Source: JBDWFY01 sp965275915
GTDB lineage: Bacteria; Pseudomonadota; Alphaproteobacteria; Rhizobiales; Stappiaceae
Direction: 5' to 3'
NCBI GenBank assembly: GCA_965275915.1
Contig: CBDHYI010000005.1
Location: 1-64,000, forward strand
Length of the DNA: 64,000 nt
The position numbers and the translations under genes are program-made. Under the pieces are notes generated by a model. It was not told the origin of the DNA and made no database searches. It saw only the letters and a program-made list of their open reading frames with translations. Of the stretch, positions 21,429 through 29,794 are shown one piece after another. The first letter of the stretch is position 1, and each line of letters opens with the position of its first letter.

Positions 21429-22457
21429 GTGGCCAAACCGAAGACAACCATCGATGAACATGGTCAGGTCCGGGATCGCCGCGGCGAATGGCGATCGGGC
21501 CGACCGGTCTATCTGGAGCCACTGCTGGACAGGCCCCAGCATGTCAGGGAACTGCTCACCTGGATGTTCGGATTTCCCGGCATGCTTTATCCCTGGTTCG
21601 CCATTTACATGCTGCTTATCGGCATATCCTACGCATTCTTCACCCCCGAATTCGCAGTGATGAAAACCTTCTCCTGGGGCTGGGTGCTGGAAGTACTGGC
21701 CCGCAATGCGGTGATCCTGACAATCTGGAACGGAAGCTTCCATCTCTGGTTCATCAAGTTCCGGATGCAAGGCCGGAAGAAGAAATATAACGGCCATTGG
21801 ATGTCCAAGAACAATCCGACGTTCCTGTTCAGCGATCAGATCTATGACAATGTCTTCTGGTCCTATGTCGGGATGCTGGTCTGGACCGCCTACGAATGCG
21901 GTATGTGGTGGGCCTATGCCAATAACATGCTTCCCTTCATCAACTTCGAGACCAACCCGGTCTACTTCTGCATTCTGATGTTGCTGGTTCCCTTTTGGCG
22001 CAACTTTCACTTCTATTGGATCCACCGCCTGATCCACTGGAAACCGCTTTACGACTGGGTTCATTATCTGCACCATAAGAACGTCAATGTCGGCCCGTGG
22101 TCGGGTTTGGCCATGCACCCGGTCGAGCATCTGCTCTATTTCAGCTGTATCCTCGTCCATGTCGTGGTGCCCAGCCATCCGCTGCACATGATGTTCAATG
22201 CCTTCCAGACCGGCCTTGGCCCGGCGGTCAGCCATTCCGGTTTTGACGAGATTGTGTTCCGCGACGAAACGGCCTTGCGCACCGACCGCTACATGCACTA
22301 CCTGCATCACCGGTTTCACAATGTGAATTTCGGTGAAAGTAACATGCCGTTAGACAAATGGTTCGGCAGTCTGCATGACGGAACTCCGGAGGTGGATGCG
22401 TATTTCCGCAAAAAACACCAGGAACGCGTTCAGGCCCAGGCGGCAAAGGCGCGGTAA
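21429..22457 (+). CDS. Fatty acid hydroxylase/sterol desaturase superfamily membrane enzyme (MocD-like)
   Basis: 342 aa from a GTG at 21429, seven bases after GGAGGG. Membrane di-iron enzyme: hydrophobic segments (WFAIYMLLIGISYAFF, VLEVLARNAVILTIW, YFCILMLLVPFWRNFHFYW) and His clusters FYWIHRLIH, HYLHHKNVN, MHPVEH and MHYLHHRFHNVNFG, which bind the two irons. It hydroxylates or desaturates a lipid-like or small substrate using O2. The divergent MocE ferredoxin (248 bp away, shared promoter region) should supply electrons. True substrate unknown; a rhizopine role is only suggested by the MocD name. Confidence 0.8.
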   Translation: MAKPKTTIDEHGQVRDRRGEWRSGRPVYLEPLLDRPQHVRELLTWMFGFPGMLYPWFAIYMLLIGISYAFFTPEFAVMKTFSWGWVLEVLARNAVILTIWNGSFHLWFIKFRMQGRKKKYNGHWMSKNNPTFLFSDQIYDNVFWSYVGMLVWTAYECGMWWAYANNMLPFINFETNPVYFCILMLLVPFWRNFHFYWIHRLIHWKPLYDWVHYLHHKNVNVGPWSGLAMHPVEHLLYFSCILVHVVVPSHPLHMMFNAFQTGLGPAVSHSGFDEIVFRDETALRTDRYMHYLHHRFHNVNFGESNMPLDKWFGSLHDGTPEVDAYFRKKHQERVQAQAAKAR

Positions 22458-22590
22458 ACGTGACGCCCGCCGCCTTATGCTGTTTGCAGTCACCGGTATC
22501 CGGAGCCTGATAATCGGGGATTATTCTGTCGGCACTCGTCTGGACCGATCAGCGCGGGCTGTCGATGGCGTTGTTGTTTGAGCTTTCGCC

Positions 22591-22905
22591 TCAGGACTTC
22601 TCCCACCCTGCTTTGGTTCCTTCCAAAATTGCCGGCGCCGCCTCGTTAAGCGGAACAATTTCGTTGATATCGTTGTGCACCATCGGCCAGAACTTTGCGC
22701 AAAGGCGGATCACGTCGGCCTTGGATTTTGCATCCACAATGCCATAACCTTCCGAATTGCTGATCCAGCCGGCAAACTTGACCGTCCCGACTTCAAGGTC
22801 GTCCTCCCCTTCCGCCAGCATCTCGTTCCACATGCAGATCAGGTCCGACCGCTGCGTCGGCCATTCGCCGGGGTCACATGTCCAGTGAGTGATGTAAGTA
22901 GGCAT
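22591..22905 (-). CDS. DUF3303 family protein
   Basis: 104 aa, starting MPTYITHWTCDPGEWPTQRS, with EVGTVKFAGWISNSEGYGI and NDINEIVPLNEAAPAI, fitting DUF3303 (a small ferredoxin-fold, ABM-like domain of unknown function). No signal peptide. Its ATG overlaps the HipA stop (TGATG), so it is the third gene of the hipBA transcript, which is unusual for this toxin-antitoxin family. The 133 bp between its stop and 22457 holds no gene. Confidence 0.65.
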   Translation of the reverse strand: MPTYITHWTCDPGEWPTQRSDLICMWNEMLAEGEDDLEVGTVKFAGWISNSEGYGIVDAKSKADVIRLCAKFWPMVHNDINEIVPLNEAAPAILEGTKAGWEKS

Positions 22906-24248
22906 CAGAGTGTCTCCTCGTGCGGGTCCCGATCCCGGATCCGGCCCGCGTCAAACAGCTGCAATCTCCTGTTCAGCGCTTCGTAAAGCGCGTTCGCCAG
23001 CTTCAACGGAAATCCTTTCGGCATTGTCTGTACGGTTTCGCTGAAGACCCGGTCTGCGTTTTTCGCAATCGTCTCCAGAATGTCAGGCACAATATGAGTG
23101 TCCAGTCCGGCCCGTTTGGCGGTCTGTTCGATCCGGCGAACGTTGATGTCCTCCAGACGGTAATACCGATTGTCGCCAAAACACATCGCCATACGCATCG
23201 CCTTTCTGTCGATCTGACCCTGATCAAAACTCGGCTGTACGGAGATCACATCATAAAGCGGCGTCAGGCGATAGCGGCCACCGGGGGTGAGAAACAGGCT
23301 GAAATTCTTGGCGTGGCCGTCGGTCGCGCCGATGAGCCAGAACAGGATCTGAGCCTTGAGAAATTCCGCCCGGTCTTCCACCGGAGTGTCACTGCCCCTC
23401 AGAAGATCGAGAATGCCTAAAATGCCGGGGCCGCCGTCACTCTGATATTTGCGGCTGACGGGCACCGAAAGCGCCTGGCAGCAATCTTCCTGCGGCAGCC
23501 GGATCAGTCGGCCGTCCTTTGTCCAGCGCCGGTCGAACCGTTCAACGACCAGGACCGGTCGGCCTCCGAAATCGGCAATTTCGCTGTTCGTGACATTAAG
23601 ACCGAAGCCTTTGAGGAGTTGCAGGCAGAAATGCTCGTTCTCAACACTGTCCGAGAGGTCCACGCCGATCGGCAATCGTCCGATCTGCGGCTTCAGGATG
23701 TGGGTCGTCGGCGTCGTGCCGACCGGTTTCAGCCAGCGGCCGTCCTGCCTCAGCAACGCGGTTTTTTCCTGGGCACCGGCAACGGAAATCCGGAACTCGT
23801 CATCCCTGTTGAGGCCGAGCGGTGCCTGGGCAAGATTGCCGATCAGTGCCGCTGCGTCCGCTTCGCTGAGTTCGTCTCCGTCAAGGGTGCCGACCGGACC
23901 GGGCTCCTCGTCTTCAGGGATAAACTGCAATGCACCGACGCAGTCGCGGCCGACGACGGAAAGAAGGCTGAAAGCGTCGATCCCGTCCGCGCCCTTCTTT
24001 TCCGCCACGCGCCGCCGGATGACGTCGGTGTCGGGCAAAAGATTGTCGAACACCGCCAGAACCGGATCGCCCAGATACCGGTCTTCCCGAAGCGGCAGCG
24101 ACAGTGACACCGGCATTGTGTGTTCCCAGTCCAGCCAGGAGCGCTCATACTGGAAATCGACCGCCCCGCTCGCCTGTCTGTTGAGCCGGCCGACAAGGCG
24201 ACCGTTCATGAAGACAGTCAGCGGCCGCCGGACCTTTCGCCGCGCCAT
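22905..24248 (-). CDS. hipA: HipA-family serine/threonine kinase toxin
   Basis: 447 aa, full length. It shows the HipA N-terminal lobe (LTVFMNGRLVGRLNRQASG, MPVSLSLPLREDRYLGD) and kinase motifs: SVAGAQEKTALL phosphate loop, HILKP with the ATP-binding lysine, VVERFDRRW, catalytic GATDGHAKNFSL (D and N) and PLYDVIS metal-binding aspartate. HipA kinases phosphorylate aminoacyl-tRNA synthetases or other targets and cause growth arrest. Start overlaps the stop of the antitoxin gene by one base. All catalytic residues appear intact. Confidence 0.9.
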   Translation of the reverse strand: MARRKVRRPLTVFMNGRLVGRLNRQASGAVDFQYERSWLDWEHTMPVSLSLPLREDRYLGDPVLAVFDNLLPDTDVIRRRVAEKKGADGIDAFSLLSVVGRDCVGALQFIPEDEEPGPVGTLDGDELSEADAAALIGNLAQAPLGLNRDDEFRISVAGAQEKTALLRQDGRWLKPVGTTPTTHILKPQIGRLPIGVDLSDSVENEHFCLQLLKGFGLNVTNSEIADFGGRPVLVVERFDRRWTKDGRLIRLPQEDCCQALSVPVSRKYQSDGGPGILGILDLLRGSDTPVEDRAEFLKAQILFWLIGATDGHAKNFSLFLTPGGRYRLTPLYDVISVQPSFDQGQIDRKAMRMAMCFGDNRYYRLEDINVRRIEQTAKRAGLDTHIVPDILETIAKNADRVFSETVQTMPKGFPLKLANALYEALNRRLQLFDAGRIRDRDPHEETL

Positions 24249-24499
24249 CAGAAGATATCCTCAATCGCATCCGCCGATCCCTTGCTTCTGGGCCTGATGA
24301 CGCATTCCAGATCGAGCGCCGCCATCAGATCGGCCAGCGTCGCCATGGAGGCGGCAGCCGCACCGGTTTCAATGTCCGATATGGTTGCCTGCCGCAAACC
24401 GGTCCTCTCTCCAAGCGCTGCCTGACTGAGCGACAATTGCTTGCGCCTCCGCCTGAGTGCAGCGCCGATTTGCGCAGGTGTTCTGACGACCTGGTCCAT
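24248..24499 (-). CDS. hipB: HipB-type XRE antitoxin and autoregulator
   Basis: 83 aa: helix-turn-helix IGAALRRRRKQLSLSQAALG and ERTGLRQATISDIETGAAAA, then a short C-terminal tail (RSKGSADAIEDIF) that would reach the kinase. HipB dimers bind HipA and repress the operon at palindromic operators; two such palindromes lie 41-92 bp upstream. Gene order (antitoxin first, overlapping toxin) is canonical. Confidence 0.88.
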   Translation of the reverse strand: MDQVVRTPAQIGAALRRRRKQLSLSQAALGERTGLRQATISDIETGAAAASMATLADLMAALDLECVIRPRSKGSADAIEDIF

Positions 24500-24540
24500 A
24501 ACAGTCTCCGCCGCGAATCTTTGTTACAACCATACGTCAA

Positions 24541-24591
24541 ACCGTATATTTTGTCAATATACGGTATTTCGTATATTTATTATTTATACGA
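24541..24591. promoter_or_regulatory. Two palindromic HipB-type operators
   Basis: ACCGTATATT-TTGTC-AATATACGGT (24541-24565) is a perfect palindrome around a 5-bp centre. TCGTATA (24569-24575) and TATACGA (24585-24591) form a second. Both share the TATACG core, and a further CGTAT half-site is at 24597. They sit in an AT-rich gap between hipB and the racemase gene, the expected place for autorepression. Confidence 0.7.
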
Positions 24592-24609
24592 TAAGGCGTA
24601 TATCAACCA

Positions 24610-25299
24610 TTACATCAACACCATCTCAAGCGCGGCTTCGCAATGGATCAGCGTGGTATCGAATACCGGTACCGAAACATTCTGTGAATTCAGCAGCATG
24701 CCGACCTCCGTACATCCAAGGATCAGGCTATCGGCACCCGCTTCGATCAGCCGCTCGGCAATCCCGACATAAGCGTCCATGCTTTCTTTCGTAATGATAT
24801 CCTTGCAGAGTTCCTCGTAGATGATCCTATGGGTTTCGGACCGGTCCGCATCGTCCGGCGTCAGGGGCACCAGACCGGCGGCAACGAGACGGTCGGTGTA
24901 AAAGCTTTGCTCCATGGTGAAGGCCGTTGCCATGAGACCGGGCGATTTCAGACCGGCTGAGAGGATCGCGGCGGCTGTCGCATCGGCAATGTGAACGAGA
25001 GGGATCGTCACATCGTGCATCATCGGCACGACCAACTTGTGCATGGTGTTCGTTGCAAGGATAAGAATATCGGCGCCGCCGCGTTCCAGTGCCCTGGCTT
25101 CCCGATTGAGGACTTCCCCCGCCGTCTCCCAGTCACCTTTTGCCTGAAGCTCTTCAATGCCGGCAAAGTCCAGCGAGCGGATCAGAAGCTCCGGCGAGTG
25201 CAGTCCACCCAGTCGTTTGCGTGTCAGGTCGCACAGTTCACGATAATAAATCTGCGTCGATGCGGCAGACATGCCGCCCAAGATACCAATTGTCTTCAT
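24610..25299 (-). CDS. Aspartate/glutamate racemase family protein, YgeA-like
   Basis: 229 aa. KTIGILGGMSAASTQIYYRE opens the fold. The first catalytic position is ILATNTMHKLV, a threonine where many homologues have cysteine; the second is LILGCTEVGML with the usual cysteine. A Thr/Cys pair is what I recall for the E. coli YgeA (broad-specificity amino acid racemase) group with one-sided preference. It probably interconverts L and D forms of Asp/Glu-like amino acids in the cytoplasm, cofactor-free. A second racemase paralogue lies at 26667. Confidence 0.8.
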   Translation of the reverse strand: MKTIGILGGMSAASTQIYYRELCDLTRKRLGGLHSPELLIRSLDFAGIEELQAKGDWETAGEVLNREARALERGGADILILATNTMHKLVVPMMHDVTIPLVHIADATAAAILSAGLKSPGLMATAFTMEQSFYTDRLVAAGLVPLTPDDADRSETHRIIYEELCKDIITKESMDAYVGIAERLIEAGADSLILGCTEVGMLLNSQNVSVPVFDTTLIHCEAALEMVLM

Positions 25300-25448
25300 T
25301 TAGAGCATGTCTTGTTTATGTTGGACCATTTGACGGCGGACAATCGGCTCATCGGACATCATTGCGCACCTTACCGATCGGAATCGGATCTTGCATTCGG
25401 ACCCGAGCAGACCTTAACAGTCCCAGGGCTTAATATGGAACTTTGACA
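25300..25448. other. Intergenic region between divergent racemase and VOC genes
   Basis: 149 bp. It contains GATCGGAATCGGATC-type repeats near 25376-25390 but no gene or clear operator. Promoters for both directions should be here. Confidence 0.4.
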
Positions 25449-25811
25449 ATGCAGACACCCACAGGACGCATCATCATATACACAAAGACGATTCCGGGGA
25501 TGACGGCCTTTTATTGCCGGCATTTCGGGTTTGAGCCGCTTCAACGCCCCGGCGACAGGATCGTGGAACTCAAACCAAAAAGATCCGGCCTCGCATTACT
25601 GCTGCACCCCGCGTCCAAAGGCCAGAAACCGGGGCAATCACTGATCAAACTTGTGTTTGACGTGGAAGATGTCGCGGCCTTTTGTGAAAAGGCGAAACAG
25701 CAAGGTCTGGAGTTCGGACCCGTCCATCAGGTGGACGGCTATAGTTTTGCCAACGCCAAGGACCCTTCAAACAATTCAATCTCCGTTTCAAGCCGTGCCT
25801 TTGCAAACTAA
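25449..25811 (+). CDS. VOC superfamily protein
   Basis: 120 aa from ATG 25449. One VOC module is visible: GRIIIYTKTIPGMTAFYCRH, FGFEPLQRPGDRIVELKP, LIKLVFDVEDVAAFCEKAKQ, VDGYSFANAKDPSNNSISVS. The strand carrying the final metal ligand in enzymatic members reads DPSNNSISVSS without the usual Glu, so it may be a binding protein rather than a metalloenzyme. No upstream Shine-Dalgarno is obvious. Convergent with the sulfotransferase gene 10 bp away. Confidence 0.7.
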   Translation: MQTPTGRIIIYTKTIPGMTAFYCRHFGFEPLQRPGDRIVELKPKRSGLALLLHPASKGQKPGQSLIKLVFDVEDVAAFCEKAKQQGLEFGPVHQVDGYSFANAKDPSNNSISVSSRAFAN

Positions 25812-25820
25812 CCGCGAAGC

Positions 25821-26588
25821 TCAGATTGTATTCCGGCTCTCTGCTTCCCGAAATCGCTCCACCCAGACGCGGCTGGCCTCATCCGCAAGCTTGGCGACGG
25901 ACGGACGTGCACCCATTGCCACAGCTCCGTCCAGACCCAGTTCCTCAAGAATGCGCCGCAGCGTTCCGGATGGATCAGTTGCCAGATCTTCGTAGGTGAC
26001 GCGGATCGGAACGATGCCTTCGCACTCGAACCACTGTATCCATTCCCGGTCATAAGACGTCAGTTCTTCGACATATTTCCCAATCGCATCGGCATCGTAG
26101 ACCGGCTCTTTGGGCGGCGCCGTCCGCTCGATTTCGGACCCGTCAGGCGCTTTGTGCCAGAGACCGGTCTGCTCGGCCATGACAAGAGAAACGGCCTGAG
26201 CCACTTTGTCTGTGCGCGTCAGATAAATGTAGTACGGCTGCCTGAACGCTGCGTCAAACCGGGCCGCATCGCTTGGAAGGCCCGGATGGAGACGGTCGAT
26301 CTGCTCCATCAGAAAATCAAAGCTCTTTCGCATCAGCCGCAGACCGAAAACACCCGTCCCTCCCCGCCCCTTTTCCTGCACAGCTTCGAAGATGGCGCTG
26401 AGGGTTTCCACCTCCGACGCGGTGTCAGGGAGCGGGACATTCATCGCCTGCGCCCAAGCATTTATCTCAGGTCTGTGAAAATAGGAATGCGGATTGCCGG
26501 CCACCCCCGTCTCTGCCAGCAGCCGGCACAGGAGCGTGCTGCCGCTCCGAGGATTTGCACAGATAACGTAAGACCCGGTCTGCTCCAT
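25821..26588 (-). CDS. Stf0-like sulfotransferase
   Basis: 255 aa. The PAPS phosphate-binding loop is YVICANPRSGSTLLCRLLAE at the N-terminus. FGLRLMRKSFDFLMEQID and YIYLTRTDKVAQAVSLVMAE (3'-phosphate region) fit the Stf0 family, named for mycobacterial trehalose sulfotransferase. Reaction: transfer of sulfate from PAPS to a sugar or other hydroxyl acceptor. The acceptor is not evident from neighbours. Together with the sulfatase and sulfoacetate genes it adds to the organosulfur theme of the window. Confidence 0.8.
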   Translation of the reverse strand: MEQTGSYVICANPRSGSTLLCRLLAETGVAGNPHSYFHRPEINAWAQAMNVPLPDTASEVETLSAIFEAVQEKGRGGTGVFGLRLMRKSFDFLMEQIDRLHPGLPSDAARFDAAFRQPYYIYLTRTDKVAQAVSLVMAEQTGLWHKAPDGSEIERTAPPKEPVYDADAIGKYVEELTSYDREWIQWFECEGIVPIRVTYEDLATDPSGTLRRILEELGLDGAVAMGARPSVAKLADEASRVWVERFREAESRNTI

Positions 26589-26666
26589 TTAAGTCTCCCG
26601 TGTCAGTTGGCGCGGCTAATACCCGGGGCGTACCGGATAGGGCGACACAATGGAAGGATGAAATGC

Positions 26667-27365
26667 TCAGTCCGCTGCAAGAGCCCGGTTCACCGCCGCT
26701 TTACAGTGGAGTTCCGTCGTTGAAAAAGCGGGTATCGGTGATTGGTCCGGCAACAGCAGCAACGGGATTTCCGTGCAAGCCAGTGCAACACAGTCAGCGC
26801 CCCGTCCGCCAAGATCCGCAATAATCGACCGGTATTGCTTGCGCGTCTCATCCAGAAAACGGTTTTTCACAAGCTCCTCGTAGATGCTCTCATGAATGAA
26901 CCGTTTTTCATCTTCACTCGGAATGACGGCGTTGAGGCCGCTTTCAGCAAAGATCGAGGGATAAAAATCCTCTTCCATCGTCTTCCGCACCCCCAGGATT
27001 GCAGCACTCTTCAGACCCCTTGCCCTGATTGCCTCCGCAGTGACCTTCGCAATATGCAGGAACGGAATTCCGATCTCAGGCTCAATTTCAGGCATAAAAC
27101 GATGCACATCATTGCAGGTGATCACAATGAAATCCGCCCCCGCGCGTTCCAGGGCATAAGCGGACGCCGCAATCTGCCGGCAGGCGGCAGCCTCGTCTTT
27201 GCGGTCGATCACGGCCGACACATAGTCCTGGCGATTGACGCTTTCCAGCACAATGCGCGCAGAGCTGACGCCGCCTGCAAGCGATTGCGTGATTTCATTG
27301 ATGCGCTGATAGTAGTGAGCTGTTGAGATCCAGCTCAGGCCGCCAATCAGGCCGATTTTCTTCAT
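26667..27365 (-). CDS. Aspartate/glutamate racemase family protein
   Basis: 232 aa from ATG 27365 (MKKIGLIGGLSWISTAHYYQ). Both catalytic cysteines are present: FIVITCNDVHRF and VALACTEIPLLL. It is a distant paralogue of the racemase at 24610 and differs at the first catalytic position (Cys against Thr). The start overlaps the stop of the LysR gene (ATGA), so regulator and racemase are translationally coupled, an unusual same-strand LysR arrangement. Confidence 0.82.
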   Translation of the reverse strand: MKKIGLIGGLSWISTAHYYQRINEITQSLAGGVSSARIVLESVNRQDYVSAVIDRKDEAAACRQIAASAYALERAGADFIVITCNDVHRFMPEIEPEIGIPFLHIAKVTAEAIRARGLKSAAILGVRKTMEEDFYPSIFAESGLNAVIPSEDEKRFIHESIYEELVKNRFLDETRKQYRSIIADLGGRGADCVALACTEIPLLLLPDQSPIPAFSTTELHCKAAVNRALAAD

Positions 27366-28291
27366 GCCAGACCTCTCGTTCGCCACAGGCCGCCCACATC
27401 AAAACCAAACGGCTCTGGCATTTCCCTGCGCATGATACTTGCCGCCCGATCGACAAAGATCCGCACTTTGGGATCGATAAACTCCCGATCGGCATACACA
27501 AGACTGATCGGCAATTCCGCTCCGACAGTATCGGCCAGAACCGGAACCAGTACCCCTTGTTTAAGCTCGGACGCGATAACCGCGGTAGGTAAGAGAGCGA
27601 TCCCGTGACTGTCCAGCGCGGAGGCTTTGACAATCCCGATATCGTTGGCCGCAAGGCGGCCCGATACAACAACCGTGCCGCCGTCCAGCAACGGCCATCG
27701 ACTGTTCGGCGCCCAATCACCGGCAAAACCGACAATGCAGTTGTGATCCTTCAGATCCGACGCCTGCCTGGGCGCACCCCGCCATTTCAGATATCCGGGG
27801 GTCGCCACCGCCAGCGTCCGGTCGGTGCGGATGCGCTTTGCGATCAGGTTCTGGTCTTTTACCGGCCCGATCCGCATCGCGACATCAACCCCCTCGGCAA
27901 GCAGATCGACATGGCGGGTCGTTGACAACACCTCAATCTGAACTTCGGGGAAATCACACAAAAAATCAGTGAACAGCTTTTTGAAATGCGAGCCGGTTGC
28001 CGATACTCTCAAAAGGCCGCGCGGTTTTTCATCGAGCCTTCTCACGGCCGACCAGGCCGCATCCGCATCCGCGACGATGCGGGACGCCCTGAGACGCAAT
28101 TCCCGCCCCGCGTCCGTCAACGTTAGACTGGTCGTCCGTCGGTGGATAAGGCGCACCCCGAGCTCCGCTTCCAGCCCCGACATCCTCCGGCTCAGGGTCG
28201 CCCGGGGCAAATGAAGCGTTCGCGCTGCCGCCGAAATGCTTCCGGCTTCCACAACCTCCAGAAATTCTCCCATTCTATCGATGCTTGGCAT
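27362..28291 (-). CDS. LysR-family transcriptional regulator
   Basis: 309 aa from ATG 28291 (MPSIDRMGEFLEVVEAGS). Winged helix-turn-helix at 1-60 (ISAAARTLHLPRATLSRRMS, GLEAELGVRLIHRRTTSL), then a periplasmic-binding-like effector domain (CDFPEVQIEVLSTTRHVDLL, EGVDVAMRIG). It is in the same clade style as CrgA/DmlR-like regulators. It is divergent from the VOC gene at 28389 with 97 bp between, and upstream of and overlapping the racemase gene; both are candidate targets. Confidence 0.85.
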   Translation of the reverse strand: MPSIDRMGEFLEVVEAGSISAAARTLHLPRATLSRRMSGLEAELGVRLIHRRTTSLTLTDAGRELRLRASRIVADADAAWSAVRRLDEKPRGLLRVSATGSHFKKLFTDFLCDFPEVQIEVLSTTRHVDLLAEGVDVAMRIGPVKDQNLIAKRIRTDRTLAVATPGYLKWRGAPRQASDLKDHNCIVGFAGDWAPNSRWPLLDGGTVVVSGRLAANDIGIVKASALDSHGIALLPTAVIASELKQGVLVPVLADTVGAELPISLVYADREFIDPKVRIFVDRAASIMRREMPEPFGFDVGGLWRTRGLA

Positions 28292-28388
28292 GTATAAAAA
28301 ATGCACAGGTATTGTGATATTTTCAATACTAGTGATTTCAATGGATAGGTCTCATCTTGTTTTTTACGCAAAAGACAAAGGTGAACAC

Positions 28389-28823
28389 ATGCTCGACATC
28401 GCGAATTTTGACCATATCGGGATCCGCATCAGCGACCGGGAACAGTCCGTCGCCTTTTACGAAATGCTCGGATTCAGACTGATCGCCGACGGCGGTTACG
28501 ACAAAGGCCACCCGCTGGTTATGCTCCATCCGTCCGGCATCAATATCAATCTTCTCGGTCCGGCGACCGCAAAGGGCGGAGAGAATGTTCTGATGGACGA
28601 GGCTGAAAAATATCCGGGCATCACCCATGTGGCGCTCAAAATGAAAGACGCCGAAGCCACTGAAGCCTTCGTGACAGATCGGGGCATCGCCATAACCGGG
28701 CGGCGCGAATTTCGGGGTACGAAGACGATATTCATCCGCGATCCGGACCGCAATGTTCTGGAACTGGTCGGACCGGGTCCGTCCGTGGCCGAACTGATCG
28801 CCGAACATGTTCATCAAAGATGA
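28389..28823 (+). CDS. VOC superfamily (glyoxalase/dioxygenase-like) protein
   Basis: 144 aa from ATG 28389 after AAAGGTG. It opens FDHIGIRISDREQSVAFYEM (metal-ligand His early), then GHPLVMLHPSGININLLGPA, KYPGITHVALKMKDAEATEA with a second His, and TKTIFIRDPDRNVLELVGPG with Glu. The full His/His/Glu set suggests a metal-dependent enzyme such as a lactoylglutathione-lyase-like or ring-cleaving type. Probably regulated by the divergent LysR. Convergent with the methyltransferase gene. Confidence 0.78.
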   Translation: MLDIANFDHIGIRISDREQSVAFYEMLGFRLIADGGYDKGHPLVMLHPSGININLLGPATAKGGENVLMDEAEKYPGITHVALKMKDAEATEAFVTDRGIAITGRREFRGTKTIFIRDPDRNVLELVGPGPSVAELIAEHVHQR

Positions 28824-28845
28824 TGCAACCTTCGCGGGATGCGCT

Positions 28846-29664
28846 CTAACCGGCTTTGCGGGCAGTCACCTGCGCTGCGATAGACGGGCTTATGGCATAG
28901 TCCCGTTCCTCAACCGCAAGCTCCGACACAAGTGCGTCAACCTGTTCCGCGGTCGCGATCCCATGTTTCAGAATATTCGGGCGCATCTCCTCCGAAACCG
29001 CGATGCGCACCATATCGACAACCTTCTGCTGATCTTCAAACGGCCAGAATGCCGTAACGACAAGGTCCTTAAAGCCGGCATTCAAGACATCGGAGGGCAT
29101 CTGGTCGATGCCGTAATTCGGATTGCCTCCGCCTATTTCGATCAATTGCGAAAACCAGTCGGCCATCTGATCAAACCAGTCCGCGCGCCCATGTTTGATA
29201 TAAATCTGAGCCATCTCCTCGCCGAAAAAGATACCGGATGGTTTGAGCGCCCGATAGGCCTTGCGCAGGATGTCATCCGCATCGGACAGATAAGTTAGAA
29301 CGTAGCGCGTGTGGGCCAGATCAAATTCATTTTCCGGGAAGGGAAAGTCCTGAGCAGTGGCGCAGTGAAAACTCACATTGTCAATTCCCGCGTCCTTCGC
29401 CTGCCTTTGCGCCAACTCAACCAGGTCGGGAGCCTGATCGAATCCGGTCACATGGCCGTCCGGAACGATATTTTTTGCCAGGTAGCACGCTGTATCGCCG
29501 ATACCGGATCCAATCTCGAGGATGTGCATGTCCGGAGAAAGATGCAGCGCAGGGAGCCGCTGCAACGTTCCGGGCAGAAAGACATCATTGAACAGCCGAT
29601 AGCGGTGGTGCGCGCTTTTTCGGCTGCCCAGCACATAGCTGTCCGTTCCGGTTTGCTCTGTCAT
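28846..29664 (-). CDS. SAM-dependent methyltransferase (class I)
   Basis: 272 aa from ATG 29664, AGGAG upstream. The SAM-binding motif I is MHILEIGSGIGDTACYLAKN, with GHVTGFDQAPDLVELAQRQA (acidic loop) and FPFPENEFDLAHTRYVLTYL (motif IV), then ILRKAYRALKPSGIFFGEEM. This is the Methyltransf_11/UbiE-like fold. Acceptor unknown; the C-terminal half (DWFDQMADWFSQLIEIGG, NPNYGIDQMPSDVLNAG) is typical of small-molecule methyltransferases. No obvious operon partner. Confidence 0.8.
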   Translation of the reverse strand: MTEQTGTDSYVLGSRKSAHHRYRLFNDVFLPGTLQRLPALHLSPDMHILEIGSGIGDTACYLAKNIVPDGHVTGFDQAPDLVELAQRQAKDAGIDNVSFHCATAQDFPFPENEFDLAHTRYVLTYLSDADDILRKAYRALKPSGIFFGEEMAQIYIKHGRADWFDQMADWFSQLIEIGGGNPNYGIDQMPSDVLNAGFKDLVVTAFWPFEDQQKVVDMVRIAVSEEMRPNILKHGIATAEQVDALVSELAVEERDYAISPSIAAQVTARKAG

Positions 29665-29794
29665 TTCACGTCTCCTGTGGTACCGACTGCCTTCGCAGCG
29701 GCCGGACATGTTTTGCCCTCATGCGAATCCGACCAGCGTATTGAACACCAACACGCCTCCGGAGCAAGCATCGGTTGCAAAACACTACAGACTG

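Noticed and set aside
21336..22319. 327-codon minus-strand frame over the hydroxylase gene
   Set aside because: Antisense shadow; the + frame has clear di-iron His motifs.
20860..22457. Rhizopine catabolism
   Set aside because: Only MocE- and MocD-like genes are present; none of the other moc genes is in the window.
25376..25392. GATCGGAATCGGATC repeats as an operator
   Set aside because: Short and imperfect, and no regulator is encoded beside it.
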